A DNA stretch of 64,000 nt from Mumia xiangluensis (GCF_010994095.1 NZ_WJYO01000004.1:310001-374000), one strand, 5' to 3'. Shown: positions 1-7,993, counted from the stretch's first letter. Notes: generated by a model not told the origin, from the letters alone. Translations and numbers: made by a program.

Positions 1-540
1 CTGCTCGGTCTCGGGGTCGAGCTCGAGCAGCACGGGCTGGACCGTGCGGACCACGAACGGCGTCGTCACGAACAGCAGCGCGAGGTAGACCGCGATGCGG
101 GTGTTGGCGACGTCGACGCCGATCGGGCTGTTTGGGCCGTACAGAGCGAGCAGGACGAGGCCGGCGACGATCGTCGGCAGCGCGAACGGGATGTCGATGA
201 TGACTTCCAGGACGCGCTTGCCCCAGAAGCGGTCACGGACCAGCACCCAGGCGATCATGGTGCCGAAGACGACGTTCGTGAGGGTGACGAGGACGGCCTC
301 GCCGACGGTGAGCTTGATCGCGGCCCACGTCTGCGGCTGGCGGATCGTCTCCCAGAACGTCGCCCAGCCTCCCTCGGTCGTCGTGATGACCACCGCTGAC
401 AGGGGCAGCAGCACGAGGATGCTGAACCAGATCAGCGCGATCCCCAACCCCACCCCGGCGGCGGGGGTGAGGGCGGTCGCCGCGCGGGCGCGGCGCCGGG
501 GACCCCGGCGCCGCACCTGCGTGAGGGTCGGAGACGTCAC
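1..540 (-). CDS. cysT: Sulfate ABC transporter permease CysT, 3' part outside window
   Basis: Inner-membrane permease of the sulfate/thiosulfate importer. The visible 180 codons begin at a GTG whose bases overlap the TGA stop of cysP (GTGA), so the two are translationally coupled. The protein shows an Arg-rich cytoplasmic N-terminus, a first membrane helix (GIALIWFSILVLLPLSAVV) and then the typical permease stretch around FALPTIVAGLVLLALYG. The gene runs off the left edge. The usual order cysP-cysT-cysW-cysA predicts cysW and cysA beyond it. The family is clear. Which of the two permeases it is rests on its position directly after the binding protein. Confidence 0.88.
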   Translation of the reverse strand, partial: MTSPTLTQVRRRGPRRRARAATALTPAAGVGLGIALIWFSILVLLPLSAVVITTTEGGWATFWETIRQPQTWAAIKLTVGEAVLVTLTNVVFGTMIAWVLVRDRFWGKRVLEVIIDIPFALPTIVAGLVLLALYGPNSPIGVDVANTRIAVYLALLFVTTPFVVRTVQPVLLELDPETEQ

Positions 541-1565
541 GACTTGCCCGTCTCCTGCTGGATCTTCGTGACGATGCCGTTGTTCTCGTCGAAGAACTTC
601 GTGTTGATGGCCGACCAACCACCGAGGTCACCGTCGATGGTGAAGAGGCTCGTCGGCGTCGGGAACGGGTCCTCCGGGTCGTTCGCACCCTCGACGGTGC
701 CGACCTCGACGCTGTCGCTGATCGGGCGGAAGCCCTTGGAGACGTACTGCTCCTGACCCTCGTCGCTGAGGACGAACTCGAGGAACTTCTCGGCCTTGGG
801 GTCGGCGTCCTTGAGGACGGCGCCCGGGTTCTCGATGAGGAGGGTCTCGTCCGGGACGACGTAGTCGAACTTCTCACCCTGCTGGCGGGCGAGGATCGCC
901 TCGTTCTCGTACGAGATGAGGACGTCGCCGGTGCCGGCCTGGAAGGCTGCAGTGGCGTCGCGACCCGAGCCCGGGAGTGCGGCGACGTGCTCGAAGAACT
1001 TCGTCAGGTACTGGGTGCCGGCGGCGTCGCCACCCTCGGCGGCTGCCTGCTGCCACCCGGCGAGGATGTTCCAGCGGGCGGCGCCGGACGAGCCCGGGTT
1101 GGGCGTGACGATCGAGACGTCGTCCTTGACGAGGTCGTCCCAGGTCTGGATGTTCTTCGGGTTGCCCTCGCGGACGACGAACACCACGACGGAGTCGGTG
1201 ACGATGCCCTTGTGCTCGCCGTCGTCCCAGGTGTCCTCGACGAGACCGGCCTCGACCAGTCGCGTCACGTCGGGGGTGATCGAGAAGTGCACGTAGTCGG
1301 CGGCGAGACCACCGGCGACCGCGCGGCTCTGGTCGCCGGAGGCTCCGTACGACTCCTTCCAGACGACGCCCTTGCCGTCGTCGGTCTTCGCGAACTCCTT
1401 CTGGGCGGCGTTGTTGCCAGCCTTCGGGACCGCGAAGCCGACCAGCGACAGCGTCGTGCTGTCCGCGCTGTCGGCGTCGGCGCCGCCGCAGGCTGACAGC
1501 CCCAGCGCGGCGGCGAGCGCGACGGTTGCAGCCTGGAGGCGGGTGGCCTTCTTTCGAGTGGACAT
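537..1565 (-). CDS. cysP: Sulfate-binding lipoprotein of ABC importer
   Basis: Extracytoplasmic solute-binding protein that delivers sulfate or thiosulfate to the CysT/W/A importer. The 342-residue protein has a lipoprotein signal with lipobox LSAC (lipidated Cys26). It also has family motifs such as ASGDQSRAV, YVHFSITPDVTRLVEAGLV and NPGSSGAARWN, which belong to the sulfate-binding (Sbp/CysP) family. The ATG start is preceded by a GGGAAG ribosome site. It is the first gene of its unit. The upstream gap of about 150 bases holds an AT-richer segment with a perfect palindrome at 1634-1648 that may be the control site. Sulfate rather than molybdate specificity is inferred from family resemblance. 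Confidence 0.9.
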   Translation of the reverse strand: MSTRKKATRLQAATVALAAALGLSACGGADADSADSTTLSLVGFAVPKAGNNAAQKEFAKTDDGKGVVWKESYGASGDQSRAVAGGLAADYVHFSITPDVTRLVEAGLVEDTWDDGEHKGIVTDSVVVFVVREGNPKNIQTWDDLVKDDVSIVTPNPGSSGAARWNILAGWQQAAAEGGDAAGTQYLTKFFEHVAALPGSGRDATAAFQAGTGDVLISYENEAILARQQGEKFDYVVPDETLLIENPGAVLKDADPKAEKFLEFVLSDEGQEQYVSKGFRPISDSVEVGTVEGANDPEDPFPTPTSLFTIDGDLGGWSAINTKFFDENNGIVTKIQQETGKS

Positions 1566-1633
1566 GACTTCCCTTTCGCAGTGTGATCCAGCGCGGTGCG
1601 CTGAGTGCGCTCAAACTAGTGAGTTACTAATCC

Positions 1634-1648
1634 CGAGTAGATTACTCG
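1634..1648. promoter_or_regulatory. Palindromic operator candidate upstream of cysP
   Basis: Perfect inverted repeat CGAGTA-GAT-TACTCG inside an unusually AT-rich stretch (about 1615-1660) between cysP and purU, about 70 bases before the cysP start. A related half-site, GAGTTACTA, lies just beside it at 1621. The position fits a repressor or activator site for sulfate uptake. The binding protein is unknown. Confidence 0.45.
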
Positions 1649-1717
1649 ACTATAGCGACAAGGGAACGCCGTTTTGGGATTTCTCACGATGTGAGCGGGC
1701 GGCCGTCCCAGGCGTCG

Positions 1718-2578
1718 CTAGGCGAAAACGACCGTACGGCTGCCGTTGAGGAGGACGCGCTGCTCGGCGTGCAGCCCGACGGCGCGCGAAAGGACGCGGG
1801 TCTCGACGTCGCGGCCGGCCTGGACCAGCGCCGCCGGGTCCTGGTGGTGCCCCACGCGGGTCACGTCCTGGTCCACGATCGGGCCCTCGTCGAGGTCGGC
1901 CGTGACGTAGTGCGCGGTCGCCCCGATCAGCTTCACGCCGCGGGCGTACGCCTGGTGGTACGGCTTCGCCCCCTTGAAGCTCGGCAGGAAGCTGTGGTGG
2001 ATGTTGATCGCGCGCCCCTCGAGCCGGCGGCAGGCGTCGTCCGACAGGATCTGCATGTAGCGCGCCAGCACGACCAGGTCGATCTCGAGCTCTTCGACGA
2101 GCTCAAACATCCGCGACTCGGCGTCGCTCTTCGTGTCTGCCGTGACCGGGACGTGGTGGAACGGCACGTCGTACGACCGGGCGAGCCGCTCCAGATCCGG
2201 GTGGTTGGAGACGACGGCGCCGATCTCGATGTTGAGGGCACCGATGCTCTGCCGGAACAGCAGGTCGTTGAGGCAGTGCCCTTCCTTCGACGCCATCACC
2301 AGGGTGCGGCACGGTGCCTCGGCGACGGCCAGATGCCAGGTCATCGCGTGCAGCGCGGCGACGTCACCGAACCCGCTGCGCAGGTCGTCCACGTCGTACG
2401 CGTCACCCACGCTCTCGAAGTGCACGCGCAGGAAGAACTGCCCGCCGATCGGGTCGGTGAACTGCTGGGCGTCAAGGATGTTGCCGCCACGCTCGACGAT
2501 CCACGACGAGATCGCATGGACCAGACCAGGCCGGTCGGGGCACGTGAGGGTCAGGACGTAGGTGGCGGCGGCAGGCAT
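1718..2578 (-). CDS. purU: Formyltetrahydrofolate deformylase
   Basis: Hydrolyses 10-formyl-tetrahydrofolate to formate and tetrahydrofolate, balancing one-carbon pools and feeding formate to purine synthesis. The 286-residue protein has an N-terminal ACT regulatory domain (residues 1 to about 85, starting YVLTLTCPDRPG). It is followed by a formyltransferase-type catalytic domain with SNHPD, INIHHSFLPSFKGAKPYHQA and the Asp in ADLDEGPIVDQD, matching the Asn-His-Asp catalytic triad of the family. The length is normal. It lies only 21 bases after the exporter gene, but a TACGCT box seven bases before its ATG suggests its own leaderless promoter. Confidence 0.95.
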   Translation of the reverse strand: MPAAATYVLTLTCPDRPGLVHAISSWIVERGGNILDAQQFTDPIGGQFFLRVHFESVGDAYDVDDLRSGFGDVAALHAMTWHLAVAEAPCRTLVMASKEGHCLNDLLFRQSIGALNIEIGAVVSNHPDLERLARSYDVPFHHVPVTADTKSDAESRMFELVEELEIDLVVLARYMQILSDDACRRLEGRAINIHHSFLPSFKGAKPYHQAYARGVKLIGATAHYVTADLDEGPIVDQDVTRVGHHQDPAALVQAGRDVETRVLSRAVGLHAEQRVLLNGSRTVVFA

Positions 2579-2585
2579 GGACGAA

Positions 2586-2591
2586 AGCGTA
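2586..2591 (-). promoter_or_regulatory. Leaderless -10 box for purU
   Basis: TACGCT on the minus strand, seven bases before the purU ATG, with no purine-rich ribosome site between. The spacing implies that transcription begins at or next to the start codon. Confidence 0.45.
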
Positions 2592-2599
2592 CGGCGGGC

Positions 2600-4123
2600 C
2601 TACGCGCCGGACGGCGCCGACTGGGACGCCGGCCGTACGGCGGGGGCCGGCGCCGCGGTGAGGTGCGGCGGCCGCTGGTACAGGAGCACCGCGACGAGGC
2701 CGACCACGAGCACGGCCGCCGGTAGCAGCAGCGACTGCGACATCGCCTCGCTGAACCCGGAGCGGGCGGCCTCGGGGAGCGCTCCGCCAGCCACGGCCGA
2801 CTCGTTGGCAGACCCTGCGCCAGGGAGCTCGGCGGCGATGCGTGCCTGCATCAGCGCCGCGATCGCCGCACTGCCCAGGACGCCGCCGACCTGGCGCATC
2901 GTGTTGTAGACGCCGGCTCCCGCACCAGCGCTGCTCATCGGCAGGTTGCGCGTCGCCGTCGACGCGACGGGGGACCACATCGAGCCGTTGGCGACACCGA
3001 GCAGCGCGATCGGCAGCAGGACCAGCCACACCGGTGCCTCCGGCGTGAGCACGAACGACAGGCAGATCAGCGCCACCACGAACGCGGAGATGCCGATGCC
3101 GGCGATGATCCGGGGGTGGACGCGGTCGGTGAGCCCGCCGACCCACGGCGACAGCACCGACGCGATGACCGCCATGGGAAGCAGCAGCATGCCGGACTGC
3201 GTCGGAGACCAGTCGCGTACGGCCTGGGCCCACAGCATCAGCGGCAGTGCCATCGCGGTGATCGCGAACCCGATCGTGCTGATGGCGACGCTGGACAGCG
3301 AGAAGTTGCGGTCCTTGAACAGGCGCAGCGGCACCAGCGGCTCGGCGCGGTTCACCGCCTGCCAGACCACGAACGCGGCGAGCACCACGACTCCGGTGAC
3401 GATGAGGCCCCACACGGTGACGAACCCGGTGATCGTTCCCCAGTCGTACGTCTCGCCCTCCTGGATGCCGAAGACCAGCAGGAAGAGGCCGATCGCGCTC
3501 AGGGCGACGCCGACGAGGTCGAAGCGGTGGGAGAGCGTCGGGAGGTTCGGGACGAGACGGATCGCCATCACGAGGCCGACGATCCCGACGGGGATGTTGA
3601 CGAAGAAGATCCACTCCCAGCCGAGCGAGTCGACGAGCACGCCGCCGAGGATCGGGCCGACCATCATCGCGACGCCCGCCGTGGCGCCCCACAGGCTCAT
3701 GGCGCGGCCGCGCTTGTCCGCGGGGAAGGTCCGCGTGATCACGGCCATCGTCTGCGGGGTCATCAGCGACGCGCCGAAGCCCTGGAAGACGCGGGCCACG
3801 ATGAGCTGCTCGATCGTGCCCGTCAGCCCGCACCACAGAGACGCGCCGGTGAAGAGGATCAGTCCCGCGACGTACACGCGCTTGGGGCCGATCCGGTCGC
3901 CGAGGCGTCCTGTGATGAGCAGCGGTACGGCGTACGCGAGGAGGTAGGCCGAGGTCACCCAGACGACCTCGGCCACGTCGGCGTCGAAGGTGGCCATGAT
4001 CGACGGGGTCGCCACGGACACGATCGTCGTGTCGACGAGGATCATGAAGAAGCCGATCACCAGGGCCCACAGTGCCGGCCACGGGCTGCGGGTCGAGGGG
4101 GCGGTCACGCCGGGTGCGGCCAT
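2600..4123 (-). CDS. DHA2-family (EmrB/QacA) multidrug MFS exporter
   Basis: Proton-driven efflux permease of the drug:H+ antiporter-2 family, with about 14 membrane helices in 507 residues. Visible family signatures are the first-helix motif LVDTTIVSVATPSI, motif A GRLGDRIGPKRVYVAG, motif C-like GPILGGVLVDSLGWEWIFFVNIPVG, and the C-terminal proline-rich tail. The ATG lies inside the last codons of the PadR gene (19-base overlap) with a GAAGGA ribosome site. This strongly implies one transcript, with PadR as the local repressor. The substrate cannot be told from sequence. Confidence 0.92.
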   Translation of the reverse strand: MAAPGVTAPSTRSPWPALWALVIGFFMILVDTTIVSVATPSIMATFDADVAEVVWVTSAYLLAYAVPLLITGRLGDRIGPKRVYVAGLILFTGASLWCGLTGTIEQLIVARVFQGFGASLMTPQTMAVITRTFPADKRGRAMSLWGATAGVAMMVGPILGGVLVDSLGWEWIFFVNIPVGIVGLVMAIRLVPNLPTLSHRFDLVGVALSAIGLFLLVFGIQEGETYDWGTITGFVTVWGLIVTGVVVLAAFVVWQAVNRAEPLVPLRLFKDRNFSLSSVAISTIGFAITAMALPLMLWAQAVRDWSPTQSGMLLLPMAVIASVLSPWVGGLTDRVHPRIIAGIGISAFVVALICLSFVLTPEAPVWLVLLPIALLGVANGSMWSPVASTATRNLPMSSAGAGAGVYNTMRQVGGVLGSAAIAALMQARIAAELPGAGSANESAVAGGALPEAARSGFSEAMSQSLLLPAAVLVVGLVAVLLYQRPPHLTAAPAPAVRPASQSAPSGA

Positions 4124-4674
4124 GTCAGGTCCTTCGTTCGGAGGCGGTCGATGATCCGGTCGAGCCAGTCGCGCTCGGCGGCGAGCACCGTACGGCGGTA
4201 GTCGGCGACGAACCAGTAGGCCTCGTCGACGGCTCGGCCGCGGGCCGACTCGATGATCGTGGTGAGCTCGGAGATCTCGGCGTCCAGCGCCGTACGCCGT
4301 TGCTCGAACAGAACGACGGCCTCCTCGAGCGAGAGGTTGTGGGCCTCGTTGAGCGCGACCGCGAACCGGGGGAACTCGTTGACCGGCGTCCGAAGCATCT
4401 CGGTCACGGAGGCGTGGAGCGCGGAGCGGCCGGCGTCGGTCAGCGCGTACGTCGTGCGCTCGGGTCGGTTGCCAGCGCGGTCGGTGCCCACGGCGGTGAC
4501 GAGCCCGTCGCGGTCGAGTCGCTCGATCGCGTGGTAGAGCGAACCGGCGCGGACCTTCATCACGTGGCCGTCGCGGCGCTCGAGGAGCAGCTGGTACATC
4601 TCGTACGGGTGCATCGGACGCTCGACCAGCAGTGCGATCGCAGCGAGCGCGAGGGGTGTGAGTGGCGACGACAC
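4105..4674 (-). CDS. PadR-family repressor of the adjacent exporter
   Basis: Winged-helix transcription regulator, 189 residues. The PadR N-terminus is clear: LALAAIALLVERPMHPYEMY, then GSLYHAIERLDRDGLV, then a C-terminal helical dimerisation region (PadR C-terminal domain). I chose the GTG at 4674 because an excellent AGGAGG site lies just before it and the PadR homology starts there; a longer frame exists upstream without homology. It overlaps the exporter gene by 19 bases. A palindrome directly upstream (4698-4713) is the probable operator, giving a self-regulated, drug-inducible unit. Confidence 0.9.
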   Translation of the reverse strand: MSSPLTPLALAAIALLVERPMHPYEMYQLLLERRDGHVMKVRAGSLYHAIERLDRDGLVTAVGTDRAGNRPERTTYALTDAGRSALHASVTEMLRTPVNEFPRFAVALNEAHNLSLEEAVVLFEQRRTALDAEISELTTIIESARGRAVDEAYWFVADYRRTVLAAERDWLDRIIDRLRTKDLTWPHPA

Positions 4675-4697
4675 CTGGCCTCCTGACCCGTACGGAT

Positions 4698-4713
4698 TAT
4701 TCCAGCCGGAATA
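4698..4713. promoter_or_regulatory. Probable PadR operator
   Basis: Inverted repeat TATTCC-AGCC-GGAATA in an AT-rich patch just upstream of the padR ribosome site, overlapping the expected promoter. The AT-rich dyad next to a padR gene fits autoregulation. The assignment to this PadR is inferred from position. Confidence 0.6.
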
Positions 4714-4757
4714 TATCGCACGGGATATTGACCCCGAGGGGCGCCCCCGACCGTGAC

Positions 4758-4788
4758 GAAGCCCCTCAGCCAGGAGCTGAGGGGCTTC
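4758..4788 (-). terminator. Hairpin terminator after trxA
   Basis: Perfect 13-bp stem (GAAGCCCCTCAGC pairing with GCTGAGGGGCTTC) and a 5-base loop, ten bases past the trxA stop. There is no U tract, as is common for GC-rich actinobacterial terminators. It separates trxA from the padR unit. Confidence 0.75.
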
Positions 4789-4798
4789 GATGCATCGA

Positions 4799-5182
4799 TC
4801 AGGCCGGGGAGGCGCCTTCGTCCGCCTGCTGCTTCGCGACCTCGGCACGAACCTCGTCCATGTCGACCTCGCGCACGGCGTCGATCACCTGGTCGAGGGC
4901 CTGCGCCGGCAGCGCGCCGGGCTGGTTGAAGAGGAGGATGCCGTCGCGGAACGCCATCAGGGTCGGGATCGAGGTGATCTGCAGGGCACCTGCCAGGTCC
5001 TGCTCGGCCTCGGTGTCGACCTTGGTGAAGCTGATGTCCGCGTGCTTCTCTGCAGCAGCCTCGAAGACGGGCGCGAACTGGCGGCACGGGCCGCACCAGG
5101 AGGCCCAGAAGTCCACCAGCACGATGCCGTCGCCGGAGATGGTGTCCATGAAGCTGTCGGCGGTCAGGGCAGTCGTTGCCAT
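4799..5182 (-). CDS. trxA: Thioredoxin
   Basis: Small cytoplasmic disulfide reductase of 127 residues. The active-site motif WCGPC is at residues 29-33 (FWASWCGPCRQF), and the cis-proline region is ITSIPTLMAFRDG. The start at 5182 (MATTALTADSF) fits the family N-terminus; an upstream GTG/ATG extension of 23 residues has no homology. The C-terminus carries a short, charged extension (EVAKQQADEGASPA) beyond the usual thioredoxin fold. It is apparently monocistronic and is closed by the hairpin at 4758-4788. Whether it is the main housekeeping thioredoxin is not known from this window. Confidence 0.93.
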   Translation of the reverse strand: MATTALTADSFMDTISGDGIVLVDFWASWCGPCRQFAPVFEAAAEKHADISFTKVDTEAEQDLAGALQITSIPTLMAFRDGILLFNQPGALPAQALDQVIDAVREVDMDEVRAEVAKQQADEGASPA

Positions 5183-5371
5183 GTCACGTCCATTTCGGTC
5201 GGGTACGTCGTGCGGTTCTGCCGTGTTCAACGACCTGCGGTCCGCGGTCATTCCCGGGCGTGGCCCAGCCTAGGCACGGGCGGTGTCATGCCGCGGTCGA
5301 CGTGCGCCGCAAGCGGCCGCGTGGCGGGTCATTGTGCCGGAACGGTGTTCCGAAGTGAACCGCAGCGACGA

Positions 5372-5377
5372 TAGGGT
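5372..5377 (+). promoter_or_regulatory. Leaderless -10 box (TAGGGT), paralogue 1
   Basis: TAGGGT six bases before the ATG at 5384. The context CGACGATAGGGTCC, then GCC before the ATG, is repeated almost exactly in front of paralogue 3 (6511). Confidence 0.55.
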
Positions 5378-5383
5378 CCGGCC

Positions 5384-6007
5384 ATGTCTCCCCGTGGCAA
5401 TCGCCGGCTCGCCCGTGCGCTGCGGCCGAAGCGCACGCGGGCAGAGACCGTAGCGCGCACCTTGCTGCTGGCAGGTGCGGCGGTGATCGTCATCGCTGTG
5501 CTGCCGATCGGCCGGCTGCGAGCGCATGATGGCACCGTCCTGCTCGCCGGACTGGTGGTGCTTGCCGCTTGGGCAATCGTCGACTGCGCGTCGGCGTCGC
5601 GCAGTCCCGATGAATCGCCGCGGTGGTTCCGGGTGCGGCGAATCGCGCTCCTGCTGAGCCACGGCGGTTTTGTCGCCTTGTGGGGCGCCTGGGGAGCGCT
5701 GGTCGTCTCGCCTGACCCGCTGCTCTGGCTCTGGGCGGTCGGCGTCATCGCGTACGTCATAGGCGAGACCCTCGAGGGGGGAGAGACCCGCGCCGAACGC
5801 GCGCGGCAGCGGCCGCGTGACCGTGAGCGATGGGCCGACGAGCACCGGCGCCGAGAGGCTACGCGGCTCGCCGCGGCTGAGGCGGAGCGGGCGGCCGAGG
5901 GTGCCCGCACAGAGGCAGCCATGAACGCTCTTCACGAGCACCAGGCCCGAGAAGCGAGCCGCGTAGCCCGAGCTGAACCGTCGACTGGGTCCCGCCATGG
6001 CTCGTAG
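5384..6007 (+). CDS. Unknown four-helix membrane protein, paralogue 1 of 3
   Basis: I do not recognise this 207-residue protein. It starts with a basic segment (ARALRPKRTRAE) shared with the next two genes. Four hydrophobic segments follow (about residues 22-43, 53-72, 87-109, 112-130). It ends in a long, charged, helix-forming tail rich in Arg, Glu and Ala (RDRERWADEHRRREATRLAA) that could be a cytoplasmic coiled coil. The stop lies 11 bases inside the following gene, so the two are coupled. Together with the genes at 5997 and 6523 it forms a tandem family. No enzymatic or transport motif is visible. Confidence 0.7.
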   Translation: MSPRGNRRLARALRPKRTRAETVARTLLLAGAAVIVIAVLPIGRLRAHDGTVLLAGLVVLAAWAIVDCASASRSPDESPRWFRVRRIALLLSHGGFVALWGAWGALVVSPDPLLWLWAVGVIAYVIGETLEGGETRAERARQRPRDRERWADEHRRREATRLAAAEAERAAEGARTEAAMNALHEHQAREASRVARAEPSTGSRHGS

Positions 6008-6419
6008 AGGCGTTCATCGGGGGGACGCTCTGCCTCGTGCGCTGCGGCCGAAGCGCACGCCGGCAGAGACCCTCAGCCTTAGGCTGCTGCTGGCAGGGGC
6101 GGTCGCGCTCGTCGTCGTGTTCCTGCCGATCAGCCCGCTGCGGGAGGCCGACAAGGCGCTCCTGGCGTGTGGAGCGAGTCTGATGGTCGGGTGGGTGATC
6201 GTTTCCGCCACGTCTGTCTCGGCCCGCCCGGACGAACCGAGGTGGCACGTCCGGATGCAGCGCGTCGCGACCGCGCTCACCACGGGCGGGCTCACCGTCG
6301 CTCTCGTCGCCACGGTGGCCGAGGGCGTTCTCGGCCTCGAGGTCTTTCAGGGCTGGTTGTGGGGAGTTCGAATCGCAGGCATCCTCACGTACGCCATCGG
6401 TTCAGGGCTCAAGGAATAG
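5997..6419 (+). CDS. Unknown four-helix membrane protein, paralogue 2 (no tail)
   Basis: 140-residue paralogue of the genes on either side. Its first 21 residues (MARRGVHRGDALPRALRPKRT) are identical to paralogue 3, including almost identical DNA. It keeps the four hydrophobic segments but stops right after the last one (AIGSGLKE), lacking the charged tail of its neighbours. The start overlaps the end of paralogue 1. The -10 position holds CTGGGT instead of TAGGGT, so it probably depends on read-through and coupled translation. Function unknown. Confidence 0.68.
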   Translation: MARRGVHRGDALPRALRPKRTPAETLSLRLLLAGAVALVVVFLPISPLREADKALLACGASLMVGWVIVSATSVSARPDEPRWHVRMQRVATALTTGGLTVALVATVAEGVLGLEVFQGWLWGVRIAGILTYAIGSGLKE

Positions 6420-6510
6420 CGCATGGGCATGATCGTGCAGGCTCGGTGCTGGTATTCGGCTCGGATCCTGCACGATCCTGCGGAGGCAGCACGAAGCGTG
6501 GCCACGACGA

Positions 6511-6516
6511 TAGGGT
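6511..6516 (+). promoter_or_regulatory. Leaderless -10 box (TAGGGT), paralogue 3
   Basis: TAGGGT exactly six bases before the ATG at 6523, within a copy of the sequence that precedes paralogue 1. The preceding gap of 103 bases shows nothing else I can name. Confidence 0.55.
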
Positions 6517-6522
6517 CCCGCC

Positions 6523-7089
6523 ATGGCTCGTAGAGGCGTTCATCGGGGGGACGCGCTGCCTCGCGCACTGCGGCCGAAGCGCACGCGGGCGGAGATCATC
6601 GCCAATGTCCTGCTGGCCACGGGTCTTGCGGTGGTCTTGGTCGTGGTTCTGCCGGTCGGCTGGCTGAGGGCGTACGACAGTGCGCTCCTGCTGACTGGAG
6701 CAGCGATGCTGGTCGGGTGGGCGGCCCTCGAGATCGGCTCGCTCGCGCCCCACACTGACGAACCGAAGCGGGAGTTTCGACTGCGGCGGTTCGCGACCGT
6801 GTTCACCGTGGGAGGGTTGCTCGCCCAGCTCGTCGCCCTGATCCAGATCGCCCGCATCGGTCGCGGCTGGTGGGCGCTCTTCATGGTCGGCGTCGTCGCC
6901 TACGCCATCGGTAAGGTGCTTGAGCTGTACGTGACGCGAGACGAGCGCGCGGCGCAGCAGGAACGCGACCAGGAGAAGTGGGCGTACGAGCACCGGCGTC
7001 GAGAGGCCGCCCGGTTCGCCGCGTACGAGGCGTACGAGGCGGCTACGCGTCCGCGAACCGATGCGGGTGCGCCGGATACACACCCATGA
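6523..7089 (+). CDS. Unknown four-helix membrane protein, paralogue 3 of 3
   Basis: 188-residue member of the same family. It has the shared start MARRGVHRGDALPRALRPKRT, four hydrophobic segments, and a charged tail (RDQEKWAYEHRRREAARFAA) closely matching the tail of paralogue 1, with alternating Ala/Glu/Tyr repeats (AAYEAYEAA). The last 47 bases overlap, in antisense, the 3' end of pheA, so the two transcripts are convergent and could interfere. Function unknown. Topology suggests a membrane anchor with a helical cytoplasmic extension. Confidence 0.7.
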   Translation: MARRGVHRGDALPRALRPKRTRAEIIANVLLATGLAVVLVVVLPVGWLRAYDSALLLTGAAMLVGWAALEIGSLAPHTDEPKREFRLRRFATVFTVGGLLAQLVALIQIARIGRGWWALFMVGVVAYAIGKVLELYVTRDERAAQQERDQEKWAYEHRRREAARFAAYEAYEAATRPRTDAGAPDTHP

Positions 7090-7915
7090 CCTGGACCTCG
7101 GTCGAGAAGAACGCCAGCTCCTCCAGCGCACGGGCGAGCGGCGGGTCCTCGGGATGGCCGTCGACCTCGGCCAGGAACATCGTCGCGGTGAAGGTCCCGC
7201 CGACCATGTAGCTCTCGAGCTTCGTCATGTTGATGCCGTTCGTCGCGAAGCCTCCGAGCGCCTTGTAGAGCGCGGCAGGGATGTTGCGCACGTTGAAGAC
7301 GAACGTCGTCACTGTCGGCCAGTCGCCCTGCTCCGGGACCTCCGGGTGACGTGACAGCACCACGAAACGGGTGGTGTTGTGGTCCTCGTCCTCGACGGTG
7401 GTCGCGAGCGTGTCGAGGCCGTAGGTCTGCGCGGCCAGTGGGGGAGCGAGCGCGGCCTTGGTCGGGTCGCCCCACTCCGCGACCTCGCGTGCGGCCCCGG
7501 CGGTGTCGCCGGCGATGACCTGCGAGAGCTTGAGGTCGCGGATGATCCGCCGGCACTGGCCGAGGGCGTGGACGTGGCTGTGGACCTCGGTGATCGTCTC
7601 CAGCGTGGCGCCGGGGACCGCGAGGAGGTCGAAGTGGATCGGGAGGAAGTACTCGCCGACGATGTGCAGCCCGGAGTGGGGGAGGAAGTGGTGGATGTCC
7701 GCGACCCGGCCCGCGAGCGTGTTGTCGATCGGGATCATCGCCAGCCCTGCGGTCCCGTCGGTCACCGCGGTGAAGGCGTCCTCGAACGACGCGCACGCCA
7801 TCGGCTCCCACTCGGGGTAGGCGTCGGCGCACGCGATGTGCGAGTTGGCGCCGGGCTCGCCCTGGTAGGCGATACGGCGCGGCAGATCCAGGTCCAGGCT
7901 CACGGCAGCCATCAT
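7043..7915 (-). CDS. pheA: Prephenate dehydratase
   Basis: Converts prephenate to phenylpyruvate in phenylalanine synthesis. The 290-residue monofunctional enzyme begins RIAYQGEPGANSHIA and continues with the periplasmic-binding-like catalytic domain (IPIDNTLAGRV). It has the catalytic TRF signature in HNTTRFVVLSRH and an ACT domain for Phe feedback control from about residue 200 (FNVRNIPAALYKALGGFATNGINMTKLESY). Two adjacent ATG codons (7915 and 7912) could serve as start; no strong ribosome site is visible. It lies downstream of galK on the same strand but is separated from it by a long hairpin. Confidence 0.95.
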   Translation of the reverse strand: MMAAVSLDLDLPRRIAYQGEPGANSHIACADAYPEWEPMACASFEDAFTAVTDGTAGLAMIPIDNTLAGRVADIHHFLPHSGLHIVGEYFLPIHFDLLAVPGATLETITEVHSHVHALGQCRRIIRDLKLSQVIAGDTAGAAREVAEWGDPTKAALAPPLAAQTYGLDTLATTVEDEDHNTTRFVVLSRHPEVPEQGDWPTVTTFVFNVRNIPAALYKALGGFATNGINMTKLESYMVGGTFTATMFLAEVDGHPEDPPLARALEELAFFSTEVQVMGVYPAHPHRFADA

Positions 7916-7938
7916 CGCACCGGGTTCCGCACGGCCGC

Positions 7939-7993
7939 CGTTGGTGCCTCCGTGGTCACGCGGCGCGGTCGTGTGACCACGGAGGCACCAACG
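7939..7993. terminator. Long perfect hairpin between galK and pheA
   Basis: A 21-bp perfect inverted repeat (7939-7959 with 7973-7993; core GGTGCCTCCGTGGTCAC) around a 13-base loop. The stem is much longer than needed for termination. It resembles in form the intergenic hairpins at 18788, 37688, 38703, 48813, 59861 and 60946, although each has a different sequence. It likely ends galK transcription and may be a dispersed palindromic element. Confidence 0.6.

Noticed and set aside
7939-7993. Terminal inverted repeats of a miniature transposon
   Set aside because: No target-site duplications are visible and the structure is a single compact hairpin; no transposase gene occurs in the window.
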